From: Aquabacterium sp.
GTDB taxonomy: Bacteria > Pseudomonadota > Gammaproteobacteria > Burkholderiales > Burkholderiaceae_C
Length of the DNA stretch: 38,546 nt
Assembly: GCF_030652515.1 (NCBI RefSeq)
Contig: NZ_JAUSAR010000173.1
Location: 1 to 38,546, forward strand
Direction of reading: 5' to 3'
The position numbers were made by a program, and so were the translations under genes. A model generated the notes under the pieces. That model was not told the origin of the DNA and made no database searches. It saw only the letters and a program-made list of their open reading frames with translations. Positions 24,148 to 31,810 of this stretch are shown here, piece by piece (within the stretch, counting starts at the first letter, position 1; every line of letters starts with the position of its first letter).

Positions 24148-24888
24148 TCAAAGTCCCTTGATGACGATCACTTCGCCCGGTGCCAACACACGCGCCTTGA
24201 GCACCGATGATTGCCCAGCCAGCCGGATGGGGATTTCCTGACCCACCTGGCCATCGGCCAGGGCCGTGGCCCGCACCTCGATCCGCACCGCCCCCACGCT
24301 GATGCTGGCCTGGGCTTCCTGATTGGCCGACACAGCCGACTGCGGCGCCAGGTCGGACGACAACAGCACGTCGCCCGCATCGATGGGCCGCTTGACCCGC
24401 CAGCCTGCCAGGCCTTCGCATGTGCCACTCCAACGCGACACGTTCGATCGCAGCACGCGCAACTCTTGGCGCAGTTGGCCGCAAACCAGGGGGGCGCCTT
24501 GGCGCAACACCACGGTGGACACCCAGACAGGTTGAAGGTCTCGAAGCACGAAGCGCAAAGAGCCCGACGCAGGCGCGGTTTCCAGATTGGAGGTGCGCAC
24601 CTTCGCTTCCACCTGGCGCGTGTGTGCATCCAGCGTCTTCTCGTGAACGCTGACCCACACATCACCTTGCAAACCTTCGGGCAGCCCCCATTGGCCAGCG
24701 TCGTTCAGCTGAGCAGCGCGCCCCGAAGCTTCGATGCCGCGCTGCACCAACCCTTGCACCTGGGCGCGCAGATCAGTGATCGAACTCACGGTGAGCGCCT
24801 GCGCGCCGGGCGCACCGGCCCATGCCGCGCCATTCAACGCGAGCATCAAAGGCACCAGCGCCCGACGGATTGATCGACGATCAACCAC
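24148..24888 (-). CDS. flgA: P-ring assembly chaperone FlgA
   Basis: 246 residues from GTG 24888, eight bases inside the end of flgG. A signal peptide (LVPLMLALNGAAWAGA) is followed by the usual variable N-terminal part. The C-terminal SAF-type domain includes VKRPIDAGDVLLSSDLA and the closing GQEIPIRLAGQSSVLKARVL, APGEVIVI. Two cysteines in the middle (VLRQGAPLVCGQL and SGTCEGLAG) may form a disulfide. FlgA works in the periplasm to assist FlgI ring formation, and it lies just upstream of flgH-flgI, in line with that job. Confidence 0.93.
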   Translation of the reverse strand: MVDRRSIRRALVPLMLALNGAAWAGAPGAQALTVSSITDLRAQVQGLVQRGIEASGRAAQLNDAGQWGLPEGLQGDVWVSVHEKTLDAHTRQVEAKVRTSNLETAPASGSLRFVLRDLQPVWVSTVVLRQGAPLVCGQLRQELRVLRSNVSRWSGTCEGLAGWRVKRPIDAGDVLLSSDLAPQSAVSANQEAQASISVGAVRIEVRATALADGQVGQEIPIRLAGQSSVLKARVLAPGEVIVIKGL

Positions 24889-25654
24889 GGCGCAAGCTGT
24901 TGGCCATGGCCATCAACTCGTCGGCGGCCTGCACCACCTTGGAGTTGAGCTCATACACGCGTTGGGCCAACATCAGTGAGACCATTTCGTCTACCACCTT
25001 GACGTTGGACATCTCCAGCTTGCGGCCGGCAATGCTGCCCAGGCCCTCTTCGTCCGGGTTGCCGCGCGTGGCGACTTCCTGGCCCTCGGCCGCGGTGAAC
25101 ACGCCATTGCCCAGATAGGACAGCATGTCTGCGTTGGTGAAAGACACCAGTTGCAGGCGCCCCAATTCAGTGGCTTGCGCCTCGCCGCCGAGCTTGGCCG
25201 TGACCGCGCCGCGGGCATCGATGTTGAGGTCGGAAGCATTGGCGGGCACGCGGATGTCGGCCTTGAGCAACTCGCCCGAAGCGATGGTGAGGTAGCCCTC
25301 CGAATTGATGCGCAGGGAACCGCCGCGCACATAGCCGACGCGGTCATCGGACAGGCGCACTTCGAGCAAGCCGGTGCCGTTGATGGCCACATCCAGCGGC
25401 GCCTCTGTGGCGCGCAATTCGCCTTGCGAAAGATCCCGGTGCAGAGGCGAGCGGGCCGCCGCTGCAGCTGGGTCACCTGCATTGCGGACGGTGCTGGTGC
25501 CGACTTGCGCCTGGCGATCCAACATGGCCGAGAAATCGATGCGCTCGCGCTTGTAGCCAGCCGTGTTGGTGTTGGCCAGGTTGTTGGACACGACGTCGAG
25601 CTGGGTCTTCTGGACTTGCATGCCCAGGGCGGAGATGTAGAGAGAATTCAACAT
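24881..25654 (-). CDS. flgG: Distal rod protein FlgG
   Basis: 257 residues, family size about 260. The N-terminus LNSLYISALGMQVQKTQLDV, VSNNLANTNTAGYKRERIDF is diagnostic, with the core region REATEAPLDVAINGTG-type text (ATEAPLDVAINGTGLLEV) and the C-terminus LEMSNVKVVDEMVSLMLAQR, VYELNSKVVQAADELMAMAN. It forms the distal rod that passes through the P and L rings. It lies six bases after flgF, the usual partner. Confidence 0.97.
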   Translation of the reverse strand: MLNSLYISALGMQVQKTQLDVVSNNLANTNTAGYKRERIDFSAMLDRQAQVGTSTVRNAGDPAAAAARSPLHRDLSQGELRATEAPLDVAINGTGLLEVRLSDDRVGYVRGGSLRINSEGYLTIASGELLKADIRVPANASDLNIDARGAVTAKLGGEAQATELGRLQLVSFTNADMLSYLGNGVFTAAEGQEVATRGNPDEEGLGSIAGRKLEMSNVKVVDEMVSLMLAQRVYELNSKVVQAADELMAMANSLRRG

Positions 25655-25660
25655 GGCAGA

Positions 25661-26404
25661 TCAGACCTCACCCAGTTTTTGAATGGCTTTGCCCAGGACT
25701 TCGTCATAGCCTTGCACCAGGCGAATCAGGCTTTCGAAGTGGCGAGTGCCCGCCATCACGCCCAACATTTCTTGCAGGCTGCTGGTATTGGAGGCCTCCA
25801 GAAATCCCGCCCGCACCGTGCGTTGCTCAGGCTCGACGTCGGCGAACTGATCGCCCGCGACCGAGAACAGCACGCCGTCTTCGCTGGTGATTTCGGCATC
25901 GCTCATGGGTTTGACCACGCGCAGCTGCCCCACAGATTGGCCGCCCACGGTGACACGGCCCGCGCCGTCGATGCTGACGCCAGTGGTGCCACCGGGTTTG
26001 ACATCGCCTTGCATGCCCAACACGCGCATGCCCCTGGCGCCGGTCAACTCGCCCTGGTCATTCACCTGCAAGGCACCGGCCCGCGTCAACCAGGTTCGGG
26101 TGCCATCATTCAAGGCAAAAAACCCGTCGCCATCAATGGCCACGTCCAGCGGGCGCCCGGTCTGGTTGAGGGCCCCAGCGGTGAAATCGGTGGCGCGCTG
26201 CAACAGCGGCGAGGCGGGCAAAGATGCGAGGGTGGATACCGGGCCAGCCTGCTGGGCCTCCATCACACCATTGAAGGACACCGAGGCCACCGTGCCACGG
26301 CGATAGCCGGGCGTGGTGGCGTTGGCGGCATTGAGGCTGAGTTGCTCAAGCCGCGTTTGATCGGCACGGAGCGCGGACACCGCCACGGACAAAATATCAG
26401 CCAT
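25661..26404 (-). CDS. flgF: Proximal rod protein FlgF
   Basis: 247 residues from ATG 26404, five bases after GGGAGG; the GTG one codon earlier is an alternative. The rod-type N-terminus is somewhat divergent (LRADQTRLEQLSLNAANATT, PGYRRGT). The core GRPLDVAIDGDGFFALNDGT, RTWLTRAGALQVNDQGELTG and the C-terminus SLQEMLGVMAGTRHFESLIR fit FlgF. It lies 34 bases after flhA, which is another relatively wide gap. Separation between FlgF and FlgG by sequence alone is modest, but order and length support the assignment. Confidence 0.92.
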   Translation of the reverse strand: MADILSVAVSALRADQTRLEQLSLNAANATTPGYRRGTVASVSFNGVMEAQQAGPVSTLASLPASPLLQRATDFTAGALNQTGRPLDVAIDGDGFFALNDGTRTWLTRAGALQVNDQGELTGARGMRVLGMQGDVKPGGTTGVSIDGAGRVTVGGQSVGQLRVVKPMSDAEITSEDGVLFSVAGDQFADVEPEQRTVRAGFLEASNTSSLQEMLGVMAGTRHFESLIRLVQGYDEVLGKAIQKLGEV

Positions 26405-26438
26405 CACGGCCTCCCTTTACTGCGATTCATGGCCGTGC

Positions 26439-28481
26439 TCATGGCTGAAGACTGACGGACGAAAACGCCCTGAGTTCAAACTGTACAGGGACCTCTGCCA
26501 CGGACAACACCCTTAAGTGAGGGATCGCACGTTCGGACAGGGCGCGCACATGGCGTCGCAGCTCCACGGGGCACAGCAGCACAGGCGTCATGCTGTTTTT
26601 CATCATGCGTTCGGACTGCTGGGCCAGCTTGAGCAACAGGGTTTCCGACAGGCGCGGATCGACCATGGCCACCTTGTCCGACTCGCCCACTGAAACGCTG
26701 CGCAGCAACTGGCCTTCGATCTCAGGATGCAAGGTCATCACGTGCAGCACCTTTTTGTCCGCGCTCAGGGTGTTGCAGATGGTGGTGGCCAAACGCTGGC
26801 GTGCCATCTCGACAAGCAGGCCCGCGTCTTTGGTGGCTTTGGCGCCATCGATCAGGGCCTCAACAATGGCCTGCAGATTGCGGATCGGCACTTTCTCGCG
26901 CATCAGGTGTTGAACCACCTTCTGCACATCGCCCACGGACAACAAAGTGGGCACCAACTCCTCCACCAGCCCAGGTTGTGCAACGCGCAGGCGCGCCAGC
27001 ATCTTGTCGGTTTCGGTGCGCGTCAACAGGCCTGAGGCCTGCTGGCGCAAGGTCTCGCTCAGGTGCGTGACCAGCACGGTGGCTGGGTCCACCAAGGTGT
27101 ACTTGGCAGCGCGGGCAGCATCGCGTTGCGCGGGCTCGATCCACAGCGCCGGCAGACCGTAGGATGGATCACGCGTCTCGATGCCTTTGACCAGGGTGGT
27201 GTTGCCCGTGGGGTGGATGGCCAGGATGTGTTCGGGCATCACGGCGCCCATGGCCACGGTGTCGCCAAACACCGCGATCTCGTACTGGTTGGGCTGAAGG
27301 CTGGCGCCATCCTTGAACTTCACCTTGGGCAGCACGAAGCCGATCTCATGCGCGAATTGCTTGCGGAACTCGGCCACGCGTTCCAGCAGCACGGTCTTCT
27401 CGGCACCGCCCAGCATCTGTGCCAAGCCTGAGCCCAGCATCATTTCAACAGGCTCCACCTGGGCCAGATCGTAGGGGTCGTCCGAGGCCGCGTCCTTGTC
27501 TTCAGGCGCATCGGCCCCATCCTTCTTGCGGCTCGAAGCCAGGAAGTACATGACGATCAGGCCCGCCACCAGCACCAGCGGCGGGAAGATGGGCATGCCC
27601 GGCAGGCAGGCAATGCCCAGCAATGACAAGGCGACCATCACCAGGGTGCGCGGGTAAGCGGTGATCTGGCGGAACACCTCCAGGCCCAGCATGGAATCAG
27701 AGGCCGACCGAGTGACGATCAGGCCCGTGCCCACCGACACCACCAAGGCCGGCACTTGCGTGACGATGCCGTCGCCAATGGTCAGCAAGGTGTAGTGGCG
27801 CAGGGCCTCGCCCCAAGGCATGCCCATCTGCAGCACGCCAATCACCAGGCCACCGATGATGTTGATCAACATGATGATGATGCCGGCCACCGCATCGCCC
27901 TTGACGAACTTGCTGGCCCCGTCCATGGAGCCGTAGAACGCCGCTTCACGCTCCAGGTTCTTGCGGCGGCGCTTGGCTTCGTCCTGGTCAATGAAGCCCA
28001 TGTTCAAGTCGGCATCAATGCTCATCTGCTGGCCAGGCATGCTGTCCAGCGTGAAGCGGGCGGCCACTTCCGACACCCGCTGCGCGCCACTGGTCACCAC
28101 CACGTACTGCACCACCACCAGGATCAGGAACACGATCAGGCCGATGACGTAGTTACCCGCGACCACGTAAGAGCCCACAGCGCCGATCACGTGGCCGGCA
28201 TCGCCCTCGCTTAAGATCAGCCGCGTGGCCGACACGTTCAGCGCCAGCCGGAACAGCGTGGCCACCAGCAGAATGGCTGGGAAGGTGGAAAACTCGACCG
28301 GGCGCGGCGCGTAGAACGTCACCAGCAGGATCAGCAGGGCAAAGCCCACGTTCATCAGGATCAGGAAATCCAGCAGCCCCGCTGGAATCGGCGCGAACAG
28401 CACCAGCAGGATGCCCATCACCAGGGCCACCAGGGCCAGGTCGGCGTTCTTGCCGAAGAAACGGCGCAGGGTCGCGGTCAT
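26439..28481 (-). CDS. flhA: Export gate protein FlhA
   Basis: 680 residues from ATG 28481, overlapping the flhB stop by four bases. The N-terminal half has about eight membrane helices and the family signature RPVEFSTFPAILLVATLFRL, ALNVSATRLIL. The cytosolic FHIPEP loop includes SIDADLNMGFIDQDEAKRRR. The C-terminal half forms the nonameric cytosolic ring that receives chaperone-substrate complexes (QPNQYEIAVFGDTVAMGAVM, LTRTETDKMLARLR). FlhA converts proton motive force into export. Length and motifs are complete, arguing for a working gate. Confidence 0.98.
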   Translation of the reverse strand: MTATLRRFFGKNADLALVALVMGILLVLFAPIPAGLLDFLILMNVGFALLILLVTFYAPRPVEFSTFPAILLVATLFRLALNVSATRLILSEGDAGHVIGAVGSYVVAGNYVIGLIVFLILVVVQYVVVTSGAQRVSEVAARFTLDSMPGQQMSIDADLNMGFIDQDEAKRRRKNLEREAAFYGSMDGASKFVKGDAVAGIIIMLINIIGGLVIGVLQMGMPWGEALRHYTLLTIGDGIVTQVPALVVSVGTGLIVTRSASDSMLGLEVFRQITAYPRTLVMVALSLLGIACLPGMPIFPPLVLVAGLIVMYFLASSRKKDGADAPEDKDAASDDPYDLAQVEPVEMMLGSGLAQMLGGAEKTVLLERVAEFRKQFAHEIGFVLPKVKFKDGASLQPNQYEIAVFGDTVAMGAVMPEHILAIHPTGNTTLVKGIETRDPSYGLPALWIEPAQRDAARAAKYTLVDPATVLVTHLSETLRQQASGLLTRTETDKMLARLRVAQPGLVEELVPTLLSVGDVQKVVQHLMREKVPIRNLQAIVEALIDGAKATKDAGLLVEMARQRLATTICNTLSADKKVLHVMTLHPEIEGQLLRSVSVGESDKVAMVDPRLSETLLLKLAQQSERMMKNSMTPVLLCPVELRRHVRALSERAIPHLRVLSVAEVPVQFELRAFSSVSLQP

Positions 28482-29551
28482 TGTTTTTTCATCTTTCGGG
28501 CCGCGAACACCCACACCAGGATCTTGGCGACCTCGGCGTAGTGCGTTTCAGGCAGGTAGTCATCGGGGCGGGCCAGGCGGAACAAGGCACGCGCCAGCGG
28601 TGGGTTTTCAACAATGGGCACACCATGGCGGGCGGCCAGCTCGCGCATCTTCATCGCCATGTCGCCAGCGCCCTTGGCCATGATCCGGGGGGCCGACATG
28701 GATTCGCGCCGGTAGGCAATGGCCACGGCGTAATGGGTCGGGTTGGTCAGCAGCACGTCGGATTCGGCCACGCGGCGCATGGTCATGCCCTTCTTGAGCC
28801 ACTCCATGCGCAGTTCGCGGATTCGCGACTTGATGCGTGGGTCGCCCTCGCGCTGCTTGTGCTCGTCTTTCACCTCGCGCTTGGACATGCGCATTTGCTT
28901 GAGGAACTCCCAGCGCGAATAGGCCAGGTCGGCCACGGCCAACAGCGCGAACAGGGCGGTCAGCGCGGCCAGGATCACGCCCACCTTGTGGATCATGTAG
29001 GCGAGGATGGCCTGGGTGTCTCGGAAAGGCAGCACCACCACCTCGCGCAGCACGGTCTCGCCGGCGATCAGCAAAAGCAGCACTACCGTCAACAGCTTGA
29101 GCGAACTGCGCGCCAACTCGTACAAACTGCGCATCGAGAAAATGCGTTTAAAGCCCGTGGCCGGGTTGATGCGGTTGAAGTCGGGCTTGAGCGGCTCGGT
29201 GCTGATCACGAAGCCCACCTGCAGCACGCTGACCAAGGTCACCAGCACGAACACGACTGCCAAGGGCGCGGCCAGTACGTACAGGGTTTCAACCGCCAGG
29301 GTGCCCAGCATGTGGGTGGTGGTGGCGATGTCCCAGTTGGTGCGTGACACCTGCGCCAGCGCTGAGTGCAGCAGCTTGGTCATGTCGCGCGTGACACTTT
29401 CGCCCATGCCGAACACGCAGCAGGTCATGCCGAACAGCAAAGCCAGAAAGGTCAGGTCCTGACTTTTGGCCACGCTGCCTTTTTCGCGGGCCTTTTGCAG
29501 CTTGTAAACCGATGCCGGGTCGCTCTTGTCCTGATCGGGTGACTGGCTCAT
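28478..29551 (-). CDS. flhB: Export switch protein FlhB
   Basis: 357 residues. The N-terminus carries the family motif KLQKAREKGSVAKSQDL, followed by four membrane helices. The cytosolic domain begins near 215 and contains the autocleavage site NPTH at residues 270-273 (SDVLLTNPTHYAVAIAYRRE). It continues into GVPIVENPPLARALFRLARP. FlhB changes export specificity from rod/hook to later substrates after autocleavage, on a signal from FliK. Because no canonical FliK or filament gene is visible here, what the late class would be is open. It starts one base after the fliR stop and is coupled to flhA. Confidence 0.97.
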   Translation of the reverse strand: MSQSPDQDKSDPASVYKLQKAREKGSVAKSQDLTFLALLFGMTCCVFGMGESVTRDMTKLLHSALAQVSRTNWDIATTTHMLGTLAVETLYVLAAPLAVVFVLVTLVSVLQVGFVISTEPLKPDFNRINPATGFKRIFSMRSLYELARSSLKLLTVVLLLLIAGETVLREVVVLPFRDTQAILAYMIHKVGVILAALTALFALLAVADLAYSRWEFLKQMRMSKREVKDEHKQREGDPRIKSRIRELRMEWLKKGMTMRRVAESDVLLTNPTHYAVAIAYRRESMSAPRIMAKGAGDMAMKMRELAARHGVPIVENPPLARALFRLARPDDYLPETHYAEVAKILVWVFAARKMKKQ

Positions 29552-29552
29552 G

Positions 29553-30317
29553 TCATTGCACCTTGTCGAGCAGGTCGATCGGCACCATCAGCACCTTTTG
29601 GGTGACTGGGCCCAACAGGCGTACCGACACCACTGCCACGGCCAGGCCCAGCAGTACTTTGATGGGGATGCTCAGGAACATGACGTTCATCTGCGGCAGG
29701 TTGCGCGAAACCACAGCCACCACCACATCGGCCAGCAGCAGGGCCACGACCACGGGCGCGGCCACGGCAAAGCCCAAGCTGAACATCACACCGGCGCCCT
29801 GGGCCACGGGCAGCCAGCCTTCGATGCCGAGGGCCTGGCCCACCGGCATCAGCTCGAAGGTTTTGAAAAAGGCGGCCAGCAGCAGTTGGTGCGCCTCGCT
29901 GACAAAGAAAAGCAGCACGGCCAGCAGGTTCAGGCTGCTGGTCATGACGGCGGAATGGCCCTTGGAGACAGGGTCGAGCGCAGCGCCCAGGCTGAAGCCC
30001 ATCTGGATGTCCATCAGGCGGCCGGCGATGGCGAAGGCGGCAAAGGCGGTGTGCACGCCCACGGCCATGAGCAGGCCCACGGCGACTTCACCACCGGCTG
30101 AGCGGGCCAGGGCTGCCATGTCGGTGGGCAAGGCCGCAGTAGCGGCGCCACCATCCAAGGTCAGGCTGGCGGCGAAGCTGGCGAAGGCCAGCACCAGGAT
30201 GATGCGGGCCAGCGCCGGAACGCCAAAGGCGCTGAACAAGGGGGTCATGACCAAGCCCAGCGTCAAACGGATTGACGCCATCAAGGTCATGTGCAGCCAG
30301 AGCAGCCAGGCATCCAT
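29553..30317 (-). CDS. fliR: Export gate protein FliR
   Basis: 254 residues with six or so membrane helices. SFGxAxDP-like text is present (MGFSLGAALDPVSKGHSAVM), as are NLLAVLLFFVSEAHQLLLAA and the conserved SRNLPQMNVMFLSIPIKVLL near the C-terminus. FliR completes the FliP5Q4R1 channel. It is the second gene of the unit, 41 bases after fliQ and directly before flhB. Confidence 0.97.
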   Translation of the reverse strand: MDAWLLWLHMTLMASIRLTLGLVMTPLFSAFGVPALARIILVLAFASFAASLTLDGGAATAALPTDMAALARSAGGEVAVGLLMAVGVHTAFAAFAIAGRLMDIQMGFSLGAALDPVSKGHSAVMTSSLNLLAVLLFFVSEAHQLLLAAFFKTFELMPVGQALGIEGWLPVAQGAGVMFSLGFAVAAPVVVALLLADVVVAVVSRNLPQMNVMFLSIPIKVLLGLAVAVVSVRLLGPVTQKVLMVPIDLLDKVQ

Positions 30318-30358
30318 GGGACGGGTACGACTTTGAGAGGAGGGGCTTGGAGCGGTGG

Positions 30359-30625
30359 TCAGCTCAAGGTGGCGGCCTGGGCCAGCGCAGCCTGGGCGAA
30401 GGCCACGAGCTTGCGCAGCATCCAGGGGGCCAGCACCAAGGCGCCGATCACGAACACGATCATCTTGGGGATGAAGGCCAGCGTGGCGTCCTGGATCTGG
30501 GTGACGACCTGGAACACGCTGACGAGGATGCCGGTGATCAGGGTGAGACCCAGCAAGGGGGCGCAGACCAGCAAACCCGTCTTGAGCATCTCGGAAAAAA
30601 GCTGCAATGCCAGCTCAGCAGTCAT
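30359..30625 (-). CDS. fliQ: Export gate protein FliQ
   Basis: 88 residues, two membrane helices, the family size. Landmarks are CAPLLGLTLITGILVSVFQV, TQIQDATLAFIPKMIVF. The start at ATG 30625 has GAGGGAG six bases before it. It is the first gene of the long minus-strand flagellar unit; a promoter for the whole unit would be expected between 30626 and about 30830. Confidence 0.97.
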   Translation of the reverse strand: MTAELALQLFSEMLKTGLLVCAPLLGLTLITGILVSVFQVVTQIQDATLAFIPKMIVFVIGALVLAPWMLRKLVAFAQAALAQAATLS

Positions 30626-30757
30626 GACCGCTCCCTCTTGTGAGGCGCGGCAGATTGATGACGGATCATGACGCTTCTACTCCCTGAACTGCTTTAGCTT
30701 GTACTGCACGTTGCCTTTTGGCAGCGGGATGGTACCAGCGGGCGGGCGCGCCGCATG
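30626..30757 (-). promoter_or_regulatory. Leader region of the flagellar operon, promoter not identified
   Basis: This stretch separates fliQ from the nested palindrome. It holds the fliQ ribosome binding site, a small hairpin (TGCC/GGCA around four bases, 30712-30723) and a KpnI-type palindrome GGTACC (30731-30736). I looked for sigma-54 (GG-N10-GC) and sigma-28 patterns on the minus strand and found none with correct spacing. A conventional promoter may exist, but I cannot place it. Confidence 0.3.
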
Positions 30758-30801
30758 CCCCTCAGCCCGGGGTAAACGTGCGTTTACCTCAAGCTGAGGG
30801 G
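30758..30801. promoter_or_regulatory. Nested palindrome, operator-like
   Basis: Two inverted repeats sit one inside the other. The outer arms are CCCCTCAGC (30758-30766) and GCTGAGGGG (30793-30801), nine perfect pairs. The inner arms are GGTAAACG (30771-30778) and CGTTTACC (30781-30788), eight perfect pairs around TG. No T-tract follows on either strand, so an intrinsic terminator is unlikely. It lies 132 bases upstream of fliQ and 30 upstream of the ATG of the broken XRE gene, where an operator controlling either direction would be expected. Confidence 0.5.
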
Positions 30802-30831
30802 CTGATGTTGAGCGGGAATAAAATTGTCAAG

Positions 30832-31029
30832 ATGGACACTAGCGAAAACCCGTAGGCTTTGTCGAGGCATCGCAGCCAGTCAAGCCAGCGGCCAAGAACG
30901 CGACATCGGCCAAGCGCACCACGCACACGGGTACGCAAGCAGCACTCAAAGACCCAACAGGCTTTAGCCGATGCGGTGGGCTGCCACGTGACAATGATTC
31001 GGCGCTACGAGTCCAACGAGACAAAAAAA
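30832..31029 (+). pseudogene. Broken XRE-type helix-turn-helix regulator
   Basis: From 30931 to 31029 the plus strand encodes a good part of an XRE domain: VRKQHSKTQQALADAVG, then CHVTMIRRYESNETK. Upstream in the same frame an ATG (30832) gives only seven codons before TAG (30853-30855), and a neighbouring frame is more protein-like between about 30852 and 30930, so a frameshift is likely. Homology ends abruptly where the stop codon of the opposing immunity gene begins (31030), and the rest of the regulator is missing. It was probably cut when the Rhs tip-immunity module arrived. A short inverted repeat TGTC/GACA (30826-30839) overlaps the old start, as seen in self-regulating XRE genes. Confidence 0.6.
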
Positions 31030-31278
31030 TCAGCGCGCATCAGACAACGCACCCCATACCCACATCACAACAGCCAACGCGAGAGAGCCAAATAAGACAG
31101 CCCGCAAAATCTTAATGACATACCCCCACTCTGGCACAAAAACAAAAACACCAAATCGCAAAAAACCTAAAGCGGGAGTAATAACAAACACTGCAAGTAA
31201 TGCAATCGCCCCCACCATGAATAAGTAGACAAGCCAAAGCTCACCAAACTCTTTAAGTTTTCTCAGAAATACTGCCAC
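31030..31278 (-). CDS. Two-helix membrane protein, probable immunity protein for Rhs B
   Basis: 82 residues from GTG 31278, immediately after the Rhs B stop (TAA 31281-31279) with no intervening base. A purine-rich GGGGAAGG within the last toxin codons can serve as ribosome binding site. It has two strong membrane segments: about residues 15-40 (LVYLFMVGAIALLAVFVITP) and 57-76 (LRAVLFGSLALAVVMWVWGA), with few charged residues between. Position directly behind a polymorphic toxin tip and size match an immunity gene. An inner-membrane immunity protein usually goes with a toxin that acts at the membrane, which fits the hydrophobic tip of Rhs B. No family is recognised. Confidence 0.75.
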   Translation of the reverse strand: MAVFLRKLKEFGELWLVYLFMVGAIALLAVFVITPALGFLRFGVFVFVPEWGYVIKILRAVLFGSLALAVVMWVWGALSDAR

Positions 31279-31810
31279 TTACTTGCCTTCCCCATATCGC
31301 AAAGCCATAAAATCAAAACCCAACCCGGTGGTTTCTGAAACTATGCTGGATGCTACTCCATTTGATGGCAAAACAGATTGCGCATACCTCATGGACAGGC
31401 TGGAGCTTTCGCTGCTGATAGCCTTTGCAATGGCAACATTTTTCATAAATGAAGCGGCACTATTTCCGACGGGCCCACCCAAGACTGTTCCGGTCGCAGC
31501 CGCCGCCATCTTCCAGGTCGGATCTTCCCCCTTCATTGTTGAGGTAACTAGCGCACCAGCTGTGTTGATCGCAACCGATGGGAGAACCCCCTTACCAAAA
31601 GTCAGACCTCCAGTTACCGCAGCAGCCCCAACATCAACCCAATCTGGGGACGGTTTTGTAGCCATTTGGAAAGAAAGGTTTACAGCGCCACCTGCCGCAG
31701 CCCCAACCGCAAAATACTCAAGGCTCACAGGGGCGGTCGCTGCAGCCAACACGGGCATTACAAAAGCCTTTTCCAATGCCATTCGTGTTTGAGCATATGG
31801 GTCATTTGAC
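31279..31810 (-). other. Hydrophobic C-terminal tip of Rhs B
   Basis: The last ~175 residues after YAQTRMALEKAFVMPVLAAA contain several stretches long enough to span a membrane and the phrases INTAGALVTSTMKGEDPTWK and GTVLGGPVGNSAASFM. The end (ETTGLGFDFMALRYGEGK) is polar. Base composition is visibly more AT-rich than the Rhs core. With a two-helix membrane protein encoded next to it, a pore-forming or ionophore-like action is the simplest idea, but this is inference. Confidence 0.5.

Noticed and set aside
25151..26455. 434-codon plus-strand frame over flgF and flgG
   Set aside because: Antisense to two clear rod genes; no recognisable domain.
11576..30625. Cluster as an injectisome-type type III secretion system
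   Set aside because: Rod, hook, P-ring and L-ring proteins (FlgB, C, F, G, E, D, I, H) are present and no secretin, needle or translocator gene is seen, so its origin is flagellar.
30720..30739. Possible sigma-54 promoter upstream of fliQ on the minus strand
   Set aside because: TGGTACC with CTGC further on resembles the -24/-12 elements, but the GG and GC are 12 bases apart instead of 10.
30758..30801. Nested palindrome as an intrinsic terminator
   Set aside because: No T-rich tract follows it on either strand, and the inner repeat is AT-rich, unlike a typical terminator stem.
30839..31024. 61-codon minus-strand frame opposite the XRE remnant
   Set aside because: The opposite strand carries convincing helix-turn-helix text, and the minus frame has no family features or ribosome binding site.
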